Shown here: one piece after another, positions 36,673 to 44,158 of the stretch | How the letters are laid out: each line of letters begins with the position of its first letter | How positions within the stretch are numbered: position 1 is the stretch's first letter | DNA from: Castellaniella caeni NBRC 101664 | GTDB lineage: Bacteria > Pseudomonadota > Gammaproteobacteria > Burkholderiales > Burkholderiaceae_B | Reading direction: 5' to 3' | Assembly: GCF_001592225.1 (NCBI RefSeq) | Contig: NZ_BCWN01000024.1 | Coordinates: 1-60,089, forward strand | DNA: 60,089 nt | Notes under the pieces: model-generated | Told to the model about the DNA's origin: nothing | The model's database searches: none | What the model saw: the letters and a program-made list of their open reading frames with translations, nothing else | Program-made: the position numbers and the translations under genes

Positions 36673-37497
36673 GTCAGTTCCTTGGAGGGGGGCGGCCCCC
36701 TCGATCGTCAAGTGGTATTCGGCCAGCCAGTCGGCCATCCGCGCGCTGGCCAGCACGGCGTATTCGGCCTGGCGCTGCGCGGACAGCGCATCGGCGGCAT
36801 CCGGCCCCAGGGCGGGATGGCACATCAGCTCGTCGCCATCCTGGCACTGGGCCAGCCAGAGCGACATCCAGGCCTGATAAGCCTGCGCGCCGCCTTTGAA
36901 ATCATACACGCCCAGAAAGCCCGGATTCTGGCGCAGACCGGCCGCCCGCGCGCGGCGGCGCAGGCCGCCCGCCCCCAGCCCGGCGATGACCCGGGCCTTG
37001 AGCCGCAAGGCCCAGGGCAGGCCCGCCGTGCGCGGACGGCCGGTATCGCGCAGCCAGGGCCGCGGGCCCGGCAAGGCGGCGAGCGCTTCAAGCAGGGCAT
37101 CGCGCACGAGCGGCAGCTGGTGCACGTGTTGGTGCCCATCGACGTAATCCGGCAGCCGCCCCGTCAGGGCCTGGAACCGCCGCAGCTGGCGGTCGACGGC
37201 GTCGCGCACGGCCTGCGGCGGCAGGCGCCGCAGATAGGCCGCCTGGATGAGCGCGCGCAAGGGCAGGCACAGGCCCGGCTGGCCGAAGGATTCGGTGAGG
37301 TTCAGGTGCAAGCCGACCTGCGCCCCGGTGCCCAGCAAGGCAGGCAGGTTGCGCGCGGCGCTGGGCCCATCGACCAGCAGGCTGGTGGCCGAGAGCCGCC
37401 CCAGCCGCAGCAGGCCGAGGACGCCGGCGTCCACCGCCGGGTTCATCCCGAAATCGTCGGCGCACACTACAATGCGGCGGTATTTGCGATCGATCAT
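36310..37497 (-). CDS. ChbG/HpnK-type deacetylase fused to a DUF442 phosphatase-like domain
   Basis: A 395-residue two-domain protein. Residues 5-270 are a YdjC/ChbG/HpnK carbohydrate deacetylase with the metal site ADDFG (13-17), GLHLNLTES and DGHQHVHQLP. Residues 276-395 match the TIGR01244/DUF442 family, with INRPDGEGG and the Cys-x4-Arg loop CRSGGR at 372-377. The linker contains an in-frame Met276 preceded by AAGGA with 6-base spacing, so the second domain may also be made alone. Beside GtrA, ArnT-like and GT2 genes it probably removes an acetyl group from a lipid-linked amino sugar, like the deacetylase of the Bordetella lgm locus. Its ATG shares CATG with the divergent gtrA-like ATG. 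Confidence 0.85.
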   Translation of the reverse strand: MIDRKYRRIVVCADDFGMNPAVDAGVLGLLRLGRLSATSLLVDGPSAARNLPALLGTGAQVGLHLNLTESFGQPGLCLPLRALIQAAYLRRLPPQAVRDAVDRQLRRFQALTGRLPDYVDGHQHVHQLPLVRDALLEALAALPGPRPWLRDTGRPRTAGLPWALRLKARVIAGLGAGGLRRRARAAGLRQNPGFLGVYDFKGGAQAYQAWMSLWLAQCQDGDELMCHPALGPDAADALSAQRQAEYAVLASARMADWLAEYHLTIEGAAPLQGTDMNSPYRALTADLSVSPQLQPADMRAVADAGFKSLIINRPDGEGGAEQPLSADVLEAARAAGLQARYQPVVSGAITAADVAEFGRLLHELPGPVLAFCRSGGRCTQLFQLAQEAERNQAQG

Positions 37498-37888
37498 GCT
37501 GAAGAAACTCATCACCCAGATAGGCTGGTTCGTCATTGTAGGCTGCGCGGCGGCGGCCACCCACTGGGCCGTGGCCGTGGCCTGCGTGGCGCTGGCCGGG
37601 CTGGCCCCGCTGCTGGCCAACCTCGTGGGCTGGCTGGTGGCGTTCGGGGTTTCGTTCACCGGCCACTACCGGCTGACGTTCCGCCACCAGCACGCGCCCC
37701 TGCTGCGCTCGGCGCTGCGCTTCTTCGCCGTGTCGGCCCTGGGCTTCGTCGTCAACGAGGCCGCCTACGCCACGCTGCTGCGCCTGACGACCATCCGTTA
37801 CGACCTTTTGCTGGCGCTGGTGCTGATCGGCATCGCCGGGATGACCTTCATTCTGGGGCGCTACTGGGCGTTTCGCCACAGCCACTAG
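37496..37888 (+). CDS. GtrA-family membrane protein
   Basis: A 130-residue protein with four predicted membrane helices, typical of GtrA, a family thought to help flip or handle polyprenyl-phosphate-linked sugars. FSFTGHYRLTFRH-like sequence (SFTGHYRLTF) and the final LGRYWAFRHSH match the family. The start at MLKKLITQIG is chosen by length; MRRYLRSIMLKK from 37472 is an alternative. The ATG overlaps the divergent deacetylase ATG, and the last 41 bases are antisense to the ArnT-like gene. Probable flippase-type partner of the neighbouring glycosyltransferases. Confidence 0.88.
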   Translation: MLKKLITQIGWFVIVGCAAAATHWAVAVACVALAGLAPLLANLVGWLVAFGVSFTGHYRLTFRHQHAPLLRSALRFFAVSALGFVVNEAAYATLLRLTTIRYDLLLALVLIGIAGMTFILGRYWAFRHSH

Positions 37889-39503
37889 GCAGATCACCTG
37901 CGGGCAGTTTCCACAGCCCCATCTTGCGCGCCTGGGCCACGGGCGCTTGCCCGGCCAGCACCGGCAGGCGATCCGCTTCGTCCAGCCAGGCCATGAGCCA
38001 GACCGTGGGATGCGCAGGCTCGCACACAAAGGCCTGCAAGCGCTGGGGCAACCACAGCACGTCGGCGCCCTTGTCGGCGGTGAACAGCGCGGCATCGGCC
38101 AGCTCGCGGCGCCAGTCGTCACCGTGCATGAGCCTCGGGTCGTCCCAGTTGGTGACGACGATGACGGGCTTGCGCCAATTGGCGTACAAGGGCACGTCGT
38201 AGGCGTACTGGTTGAACATCACCAGCTGATCGCCCGGCTGGGCCGACTGGACGAGCACCTGCGCCAGGGGCCGGGAGCTGCGCTGAGGAAACACCAGCAG
38301 GGCCGCGACCGCCGCCAGGCAGATGAGCGCGGCCCCGAGCGCGTGGCGCACCAGGCTGCGGGTGACCCCGGGCGCGGTTTCTTCTTCGCGCTGCTCGAAG
38401 GTTTCCTGGATGAACCAGGCCAGCGGCGGCAGTACCGCGATGACGTAGCCCACCAGCTTGGAAGCAGGAATGGAAAAGAACACCAGCACCACGGCCAGCC
38501 ACGCGAGCATGAGGCCACGCAGCACACCGCGATCGACTTGCCTGGGGTTTTGCGTCGGCGGCACGAACACGGGCAGCAAGGGGCCGTGCGGATAGAACCA
38601 GCGCCACAGCTGGACGGACCAGGGCAGCGTCAGGCCCAGCACGACCGGGACGTAGAACCAGAAGGGATGCGGATTGTTGAAACCCGTTTCGAGAAAGCGC
38701 TGGAAGTGCTGGTAGACGATGTAGTAGTCGAAAAAGCCGGGAAAGCGCAGCTGCATGACCACCATCCAGGGCGTGATCAGCAGCAGGAACAAGAGGATGC
38801 CGGGCCACCACAAGAGCCGCCCCATGGCGCGATACTGGCGCCGCCCCAGCAGCCAGAAGAACAGCACGCCGCCCGGCAGCACCACGCCGATCAGCCCCTT
38901 GGCGAGAAAGCCGGCGGCGGCCAGCACGTACATGAGCAGCAGGGCCAGCCGGTCGGGGCGCGCCTGCTCGTGGCGGAAGACGGCATCCGCGCCCGCCAGG
39001 ACGGTGAGGCTGATGAGGGCGGCCACCAGCATGTCAAGGTTGGCGTAGTGGGCGGCGCCGAACAGAAACGGCTGCACCGCCAGGATGAGCGCCGTGCGGC
39101 GTGCGGCGCCCAGTGGGGCATAGCGCCGCAGAAAAACGTAGAAGGCCGTCACCATGGCCGTGGCCGACAGCACCGACACGAGCCGACCCGCCCAGGCGTT
39201 GTCGCCGAACACGGCCAGCGAGCCCGCGGTCAGCCAGTAGAACAGCGGCGGCTTGTGAAAAAACGGCATGCCGTCCAGGCGCGGCGTGAGGAAATCGCCC
39301 GACACCAGCATGTGCCAGGCCACGCCCACGTAGCGCCCTTCGTCGGGCAGCAGCAGCGGATACATCCAGGTGGTGGCCGCCAGCCATACGAAGGCGCACA
39401 GGGCCACCCACCCCCAGGCCGAGCGCCGCTGCAGGCACTGCCAGGCACACACGGCCTGATCCACGATGCGGTGCGCGGCCCCGGGCCAGCGGCGGGCGTT
39501 CAT
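37848..39503 (-). CDS. ArnT-like lipid A glycosyltransferase (PMT/GT-C fold)
   Basis: A 551-residue polytopic inner-membrane glycosyltransferase. The first periplasmic loop carries LLPDEGRYVGVAWHMLVSGD and FFHKPPLFYWL, which match the ArnT pattern (DExRYAxxAxEM...KPPLxYW) with the catalytic acidic residue in DEGRY. ArnT proteins transfer an amino sugar from undecaprenyl phosphate to lipid A phosphates. About 12 helices occupy the first 400 residues and a periplasmic domain follows. It overlaps the upstream GT2 gene by 4 bases, so both are co-translated. Likely counterpart of Bordetella LgmB; the sugar (glucosamine rather than aminoarabinose) is inferred from the adjacent deacetylase. Confidence 0.87.
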   Translation of the reverse strand: MNARRWPGAAHRIVDQAVCAWQCLQRRSAWGWVALCAFVWLAATTWMYPLLLPDEGRYVGVAWHMLVSGDFLTPRLDGMPFFHKPPLFYWLTAGSLAVFGDNAWAGRLVSVLSATAMVTAFYVFLRRYAPLGAARRTALILAVQPFLFGAAHYANLDMLVAALISLTVLAGADAVFRHEQARPDRLALLLMYVLAAAGFLAKGLIGVVLPGGVLFFWLLGRRQYRAMGRLLWWPGILLFLLLITPWMVVMQLRFPGFFDYYIVYQHFQRFLETGFNNPHPFWFYVPVVLGLTLPWSVQLWRWFYPHGPLLPVFVPPTQNPRQVDRGVLRGLMLAWLAVVLVFFSIPASKLVGYVIAVLPPLAWFIQETFEQREEETAPGVTRSLVRHALGAALICLAAVAALLVFPQRSSRPLAQVLVQSAQPGDQLVMFNQYAYDVPLYANWRKPVIVVTNWDDPRLMHGDDWRRELADAALFTADKGADVLWLPQRLQAFVCEPAHPTVWLMAWLDEADRLPVLAGQAPVAQARKMGLWKLPAGDLPSGCGETPSSAPE

Positions 39504-40555
39504 GATGTGCTGCCCTGCGAAGCGGGAGCCTGCGCGGGCGACGCGGGGTTGGCGGATCGCGGCGCGGCGGGCGGACGCGGCGGACGGCCCGGCGCGGCAT
39601 CCCCCGCGGTGCCAGGCGCGCGCCCCTGCACGCGCTCGCGCAGCAGATACACGGGGCGCCCCTTGACCTCGGTGAAGATGCGCGCGATGTATTCGCCGAC
39701 GATGCCCAGGGACATCAGATTGACCCCGGAGAAGAACAGGATGACGATGATGAGCGTGGCCCAGCCACGCACCGCGTCGCCAAACAGCAGGTGGGTGACG
39801 ATGATGAACAGGCCATAGACGAAGGCCACCAGCGACAGGCAGGCCCCCAGCAGGCTGAGCAGACGCAGGGGCCAGGTGGTGAAGGCGGTGAGCCCGTCAA
39901 TGGCAAAGCGCAGCAGTTTCAGGGGGCGAAAGCGGCTGACCCCATGCAGGCGTTGCGGCGGCGTGTAGGGCATGGCCTCGGCATCGAAGCCCACCCAGGC
40001 GAACAGGCCTTTCATGAAGCGGTCGCGCTCGGGCAGGCGCAGCAGGGCATCGACGACCGCGCGATCCATCAGGCGGAAGTCGCCCGCGTTGGGCGGCACG
40101 CCGCGGCCATCCGAGGTGCGCATCAGCAAGTAGAACAGCCGCGAGCCCGCCCGTTTGAACCAGCTTTCATCCTCGCGCGTGGCGCGCACGGCGTAGACCA
40201 TCTGCATCCCTTCGCGCCAACGTTGCAGCATGGCGACAACCAGCTCGGGCGGATGCTGCATGTCGGCATCCAGGCAGACCACGACGTCTCCGGTGGCGGC
40301 CTCGAGCCCGGCGGTGAGCGCCGCTTCTTTGCCGAAGTTGCGCGACAGGCGCAGGTAGACCATCTCGGGATGCAGGCCGCACCAGTGGCGCATGAGTTCG
40401 GGCGTGCCGTCGGTGCTGCCGTCATCGACCACGATGACTTCGAGCCGCCCGGTTTCCGGCCCCAGCGTGGCCAGCAGCTGGGGCAGCAGAATGCCCAGAT
40501 TGGCCTGCTCGTTCAGGCAGGGGATGACGCAGGACAGGGACGCGGGTTGAGGCAT
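39500..40555 (-). CDS. GT2 polyprenyl-phosphate glycosyltransferase (DPM1/ArnC/LgmA-like)
   Basis: A 351-residue family 2 glycosyltransferase that would load a sugar onto undecaprenyl phosphate on the cytoplasmic face. CVIPCLNEQANL, VVDDGSTDGT and CLDADMQHPPE (the DXD-type metal site) are in the GT-A domain; two C-terminal helices (about 230-255 and 265-290) anchor it as in GtrB and ArnC. A Pro/Ala-rich tail of about 45 residues is added. The gene precedes and overlaps the ArnT-like gene, making it the probable LgmA equivalent supplying the lipid-linked GlcNAc. Confidence 0.9.
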   Translation of the reverse strand: MPQPASLSCVIPCLNEQANLGILLPQLLATLGPETGRLEVIVVDDGSTDGTPELMRHWCGLHPEMVYLRLSRNFGKEAALTAGLEAATGDVVVCLDADMQHPPELVVAMLQRWREGMQMVYAVRATREDESWFKRAGSRLFYLLMRTSDGRGVPPNAGDFRLMDRAVVDALLRLPERDRFMKGLFAWVGFDAEAMPYTPPQRLHGVSRFRPLKLLRFAIDGLTAFTTWPLRLLSLLGACLSLVAFVYGLFIIVTHLLFGDAVRGWATLIIVILFFSGVNLMSLGIVGEYIARIFTEVKGRPVYLLRERVQGRAPGTAGDAAPGRPPRPPAAPRSANPASPAQAPASQGSTS

Positions 40556-40640
40556 GGGATCTCGGGGTGGTGAAAACGGGCGAGCAGTATGATTTCCGAC
40601 AAGTTGATGATGATAACTGAAGGACGCCGCGCGCTTCGCT

Positions 40641-40678
40641 TTACCTGGCCCGATGAAGATTCCTATAATATGAACCTT
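40641..40678 (+). promoter_or_regulatory. promoter with candidate NsrR operator
   Basis: TTACCT (40641-40646), a 17-base spacer and a perfect TATAAT (40664-40669) form the promoter. A 23-base imperfect palindrome at 40656-40678 (arms AAGATTCCTAT and ATATGAACCTT around one base; 9 of 11 pairs match) covers the -10 box. Its 11-1-11 geometry with AAG/CTT ends resembles published NsrR sites, and nsrR is the third gene of this operon. Confidence 0.65.
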
Positions 40679-40704
40679 TAACAGTCAACCACGCCCGAGC
40701 CTGC

Positions 40705-41127
40705 ATGGACGATACCCCGGTCTGTACCGAGGACGAGATCACGACACTCGTCCACCATTTTTACCGCCGCGTGCGCCAGGATGACGTCCTGGGGCCCATT
40801 TTCGATGCGCACATCGACGACTGGGACGAGCACCTCGAGCGCATGGTGCGCTTCTGGTCGTCGCTGCTGCGCCGCGCGGGCACCTATAGCGGCACGCCCA
40901 TGCCCAAGCACGTGGCCCTGCCCGGCATCGAAGGCCCCATGTTCTCACGCTGGCTCGAACTCTTCGGCACCACGCTGGCCGAATTCGACAATCCGCCCTT
41001 CGTCGCCCAGGCCAGCGATTTCGCCCGCCGCATCGCCCGCAGCCTGTGGTACGGCTACCAGATCACCCACACACCCGATCAACCCGTGACGGAGTTCGAC
41101 GCCCATGTCCCATCTGCTGAACATTGA
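40705..41127 (+). CDS. group III truncated haemoglobin
   Basis: A 140-residue 2-on-2 globin of the group III (Cgb) type, likely to bind or detoxify nitric oxide in the cytoplasm. Family features: HHFYRRVRQDDVLGPIF with the B10 Tyr, DDWDEHLERMVRFWSSLL with the E-helix His, and GTPMPKH, where the His is the proximal haem ligand. The start is 26 bases after the operator end. It overlaps nnrS by 23 bases and leads a globin-nnrS-nsrR operon. Confidence 0.92.
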   Translation: MDDTPVCTEDEITTLVHHFYRRVRQDDVLGPIFDAHIDDWDEHLERMVRFWSSLLRRAGTYSGTPMPKHVALPGIEGPMFSRWLELFGTTLAEFDNPPFVAQASDFARRIARSLWYGYQITHTPDQPVTEFDAHVPSAEH

Positions 41128-42427
41128 AGAAAAGCCTGCCACGCCGACGCCCGCCGGGCCTTCCATGGCGGCCTTTCTCGCCCTGGGATTCCGGCCGCTG
41201 TACATCGCCGGCGCCAGCTGGGCCGTGATTTCCATCGCCCTGTGGATTTTCGCGCCGCAGCTGCTGGGCCAGCCCTTGTCCCTGGTGGCCTGGCACGCGC
41301 ACGAAATGCTGTGGGGCTTCATCATCACGATCGCCATAGGCTTTCTGCTGACCGCCAGCGCCACCTGGACAGGGTTCAACCCCCTGCAGGGGCGCCCGTT
41401 GGCAGTCTTGTGCATTCTATGGTGCATCGCGCGCCTGGGCTTCCTGTTTGGCGGCCTCACCGGCTTCTGGATCGCCACGGCGGCCGAGCTGCTGTTCTTC
41501 CTGGGCGCCGCAACCGCACTGGCACGCGTCATGATCAAAGGCCGCAGCCGCCGCAACTACGGCCTGCCGGCCCTCATCCTGGCGTTGGGCATCGCCGACT
41601 GCCTGTTTCTCATGGCGGCCCTGGACGGCAACTACGTCTTGCTGATGGAACGCTTCGACCTCGGTCTGATCGGCATGGCGGTCGTCGCGCTGCTCATTGC
41701 CCGCCGCGTCATCCCCTTCTTCGCCATGCGCATGGTGCAAGGCCTGAAAATCCCCATGCTCACGCGCTCGGGCCACGTACAGATGGCCTTCAGCGTACTG
41801 GCGCTGCTGGCGGGCGTCCTGGTGCAGGTCACCGGCACGCCCATGACGCCGGGCAGCGGCCCGCACCTGCTGCCGCTCGTCATGGCGGGCAGCCTGTTCG
41901 TCACCGGGCTCATCAGCCTGGGGCAGCTGCTGTACTGGAAACCGCAGGCGGTGCTGCACAAGCCCATGCTGTGGATTCTGTACCTGGGCTACGCCTTCAT
42001 CGGCATCGGCCTGCTGTTCGCCGCCTGGCAGTTCAGCAATCTGTTCAATCCGGCCCTGCTCAACGGCGTGCTGGTGCGCAGCGCCACCCACGTGCACCTG
42101 ATCGGCCTGGCGGGTTTCTGCATCCTCATCATCGGCATGCTCACACGCACGGCGCTGGGGCACCTGGGACGTCCGCTGGCACTCGACCGCAGCATGCTGG
42201 CCGGCCACTGGCTGATGGTGGCCGCCGCCGTGCTGCGGCTGGCCGCCCTGTGGCCCTCGGCGGCCAGCATCCACCTGCTGCACTTGGCAGCGACCGCCTG
42301 GATCCTGTCGCTCGGGCTGTACCTGTGGCGCTTCGTGCCCATGCTGATCCGCCCGCGTCCCGACAAACCGGCGCCTGTCAGCATGCCGAAAAAGGCGGCA
42401 ACCGTACAGCCCGCCCAGGCGCGCTAG
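41105..42427 (+). CDS. nnrS: NnrS family membrane protein
   Basis: A 440-residue, roughly 12-helix inner-membrane haem-copper protein that protects cells from nitrosative stress. The family's histidine-rich segment WHAHEMLWGFIITIAIGF is at about residues 60-77, followed by LTASATWTG; a second conserved His region is ATHVHLIGLAGF. It starts 23 bases inside the globin gene and ends 13 bases before nsrR, so all three are one transcript. Confidence 0.94.
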   Translation: MSHLLNIEEKPATPTPAGPSMAAFLALGFRPLYIAGASWAVISIALWIFAPQLLGQPLSLVAWHAHEMLWGFIITIAIGFLLTASATWTGFNPLQGRPLAVLCILWCIARLGFLFGGLTGFWIATAAELLFFLGAATALARVMIKGRSRRNYGLPALILALGIADCLFLMAALDGNYVLLMERFDLGLIGMAVVALLIARRVIPFFAMRMVQGLKIPMLTRSGHVQMAFSVLALLAGVLVQVTGTPMTPGSGPHLLPLVMAGSLFVTGLISLGQLLYWKPQAVLHKPMLWILYLGYAFIGIGLLFAAWQFSNLFNPALLNGVLVRSATHVHLIGLAGFCILIIGMLTRTALGHLGRPLALDRSMLAGHWLMVAAAVLRLAALWPSAASIHLLHLAATAWILSLGLYLWRFVPMLIRPRPDKPAPVSMPKKAATVQPAQAR

Positions 42428-42440
42428 GCCAGGCCCCCGC

Positions 42441-42974
42441 ATGCGTCTGACCAACATGAGCGACTACGCGGTGCGGCTGCTGATGTATCTCAGCAGCCAC
42501 CGCGACCGTCTGTGCACCATTGCCGAAATCGCACAGTTCTACCGCATTTCCGAACCGCACCTGATGAAGATCACGCACCGCCTGGCCCAGCACGGCTGGA
42601 TCCACACGGTGCGCGGCAAGAACGGCGGCATGCGCCTGGCCCACGAGCCCGCCGACATCCCGCTGGGCGCGTTGATCCGCGATATGGAAAACGACCTGGC
42701 GCTGGTCGAGTGCATGGGCGGCGAAAACCACTGCATCCTCTCGGGCCACTGCGGCCTGAAACCCGTCATCGCCGGGGCCTTGCAGGCCTTCATGGACTAC
42801 CTCGACGCGCGCTCGCTGGCCGACATCCTGCCGCCCGGCGGGATCGCGACAGACCGGCGCCAAGAGCGCGCGACGGACACCGGGACGGGCATCGCATCGG
42901 CAACGAGTGTCGCCAAGGCCCCGGCACGGCCCCGGGTTCGCCGGAACCAGCCCGCGCCAGTGTCGCGCATCTGA
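42441..42974 (+). CDS. nsrR: Rrf2-family nitric oxide-sensing repressor NsrR
   Basis: A 177-residue iron-sulfur repressor. The winged helix (MRLTNMSDYAVRLLMYLSSH, then the recognition helix ISEPHLMKITHRLAQHGW) is followed by cysteines C91, C98 and C104, the three cluster ligands of NsrR; Asp8, the fourth ligand in characterised NsrR, is present. NO destroys the cluster and relieves repression. The C-terminal 35 residues are an Ala/Arg/Thr-rich extension absent from shorter homologues. Being last in the operon behind a candidate site, it probably autoregulates. Confidence 0.92.
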   Translation: MRLTNMSDYAVRLLMYLSSHRDRLCTIAEIAQFYRISEPHLMKITHRLAQHGWIHTVRGKNGGMRLAHEPADIPLGALIRDMENDLALVECMGGENHCILSGHCGLKPVIAGALQAFMDYLDARSLADILPPGGIATDRRQERATDTGTGIASATSVAKAPARPRVRRNQPAPVSRI

Positions 42975-43003
42975 AGCTCAAACGGGCCGACTGCCCGCCC
43001 GAC

Positions 43004-43921
43004 CTATGAGCGCGATGCTTTGGTATCAGCCGGAACAGGCGCCGCTTTGGCACCCACCGCAGCGGGTGTCGTCTGGGCCACGAGATGGCCGATGACGTTG
43101 ACGGGCTGCGACTCGACAGAAGCGGAATCAGCGGCGGATACGGGCGCCGACGCGGCCACTGGCGCCGGTGCAGGCGCCTGGACAGCCAACGTGGATGCCC
43201 GGGTGGCAGCTGACGGAACCGACGCACGCACCGGCGGGGTTGCTTGGGCCGACACGGGCGCCTGCGCAACCGGCTTGCCCACTGCGGGGACAGGCGCCGA
43301 CGGCGCGGCGGCAAGCACCCCCGCAGCGGAGCCAGACGCCTTGGCGGCGGGGCTGATGGCCTTGGCGGGCGACTTGCCCGGTGCCGTCTTGGCCGCCGTC
43401 CGGCGCGATACGGCCGAGGCTGCCTTGGCGGAAGTTGGTTTCGACTTCGACGCGACCGGCGTGGCCTTGGCGGATGGCTTGCCTGAAGCTGTCGGAGCCG
43501 CTTTGGCGGAGGCCTTGGTCGGCACAGCAGGCACCTTGGTCGGCGTGACCGACACCTTGACCGGCGCCTTGACCGATGCAGCGGGCGTACCGACGGCCGG
43601 GTGCTGGAAGCGCTCGAGTTCGCTCAGGCTCAGCTCGCGCAAGCCCGATTGCACGCCTTCGATGATTTCGCCCAGCTGATGGCCATACGCCAGGGTGCGA
43701 TCCAGCTGGTGCTGCCAGCGGTGCGTGAGCCGGGCCAGGGGGTTGGCCTCGTTTTCCGCGGCACCGGCCTGGCCGGAGGCATCGTCGAGGCGGCTGCGCA
43801 CCGCCTGGAGGTTGAGGCTGACCCATTTTTCAAAGCCGTCCAGAAACAGGAACTGGACTTGATGCACATGCGCCAGCAAGGCCTTCTGGCCGTCGCGCAC
43901 CTGTTGATGCAGATCTTCCAT
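43004..43921 (-). CDS. phasin-like protein with long Ala/Pro/Lys-rich tail
   Basis: A 305-residue product starting MEDLHQQVRDGQKALL, with GGAG 8 bases upstream; a longer in-frame start at 44011 lacks support. The first 110 residues are helical and amphipathic (VQFLFLDGFEKWVSLNLQAV), similar in style to phasins that coat polyhydroxyalkanoate granules. From about residue 115 to the end the sequence is a low-complexity Ala/Pro/Val/Thr/Lys region with many short KA, KAA and TKA units reminiscent of histone H1-like tails. It may bind granules with one end and DNA or another partner with the other. The PhaR-type box upstream supports a PHA role. Confidence 0.68.
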   Translation of the reverse strand: MEDLHQQVRDGQKALLAHVHQVQFLFLDGFEKWVSLNLQAVRSRLDDASGQAGAAENEANPLARLTHRWQHQLDRTLAYGHQLGEIIEGVQSGLRELSLSELERFQHPAVGTPAASVKAPVKVSVTPTKVPAVPTKASAKAAPTASGKPSAKATPVASKSKPTSAKAASAVSRRTAAKTAPGKSPAKAISPAAKASGSAAGVLAAAPSAPVPAVGKPVAQAPVSAQATPPVRASVPSAATRASTLAVQAPAPAPVAASAPVSAADSASVESQPVNVIGHLVAQTTPAAVGAKAAPVPADTKASRS

Positions 43922-43987
43922 GCGTGGTTCTCCGTTGCGAGGCCCGGCTGGCGATGACAGCATGCGACCGCCTCTTGCGAGACCTTC

Positions 43988-44008
43988 ATTTGTTGCGTTG
44001 CAGCAAAT
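43988..44008 (-). promoter_or_regulatory. PhaR-type inverted repeat upstream of the phasin gene
   Basis: Arms ATTTGTTGC and GCAGCAAAT around GTT match in 8 of 9 pairs and contain TTGC-N3-GCAG, close to the CTGC-N3-GCAG element reported for PhaR repressors. It lies 67 bases upstream of the phasin ATG. Confidence 0.5.
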
Positions 44009-44158
44009 CATATACTACAGGAAAATCAGCACATTAGCGCAAAAATTACCGCTGCCTGCAAAGTCTTGTCATTGCGTCACAGTCTGGTACAGGATGCGTG
44101 CCCGAGCCCGGCCAGGCGGTGGCCGACAGCGGCCACACGCCTGCCTTGCGCGACGGCT

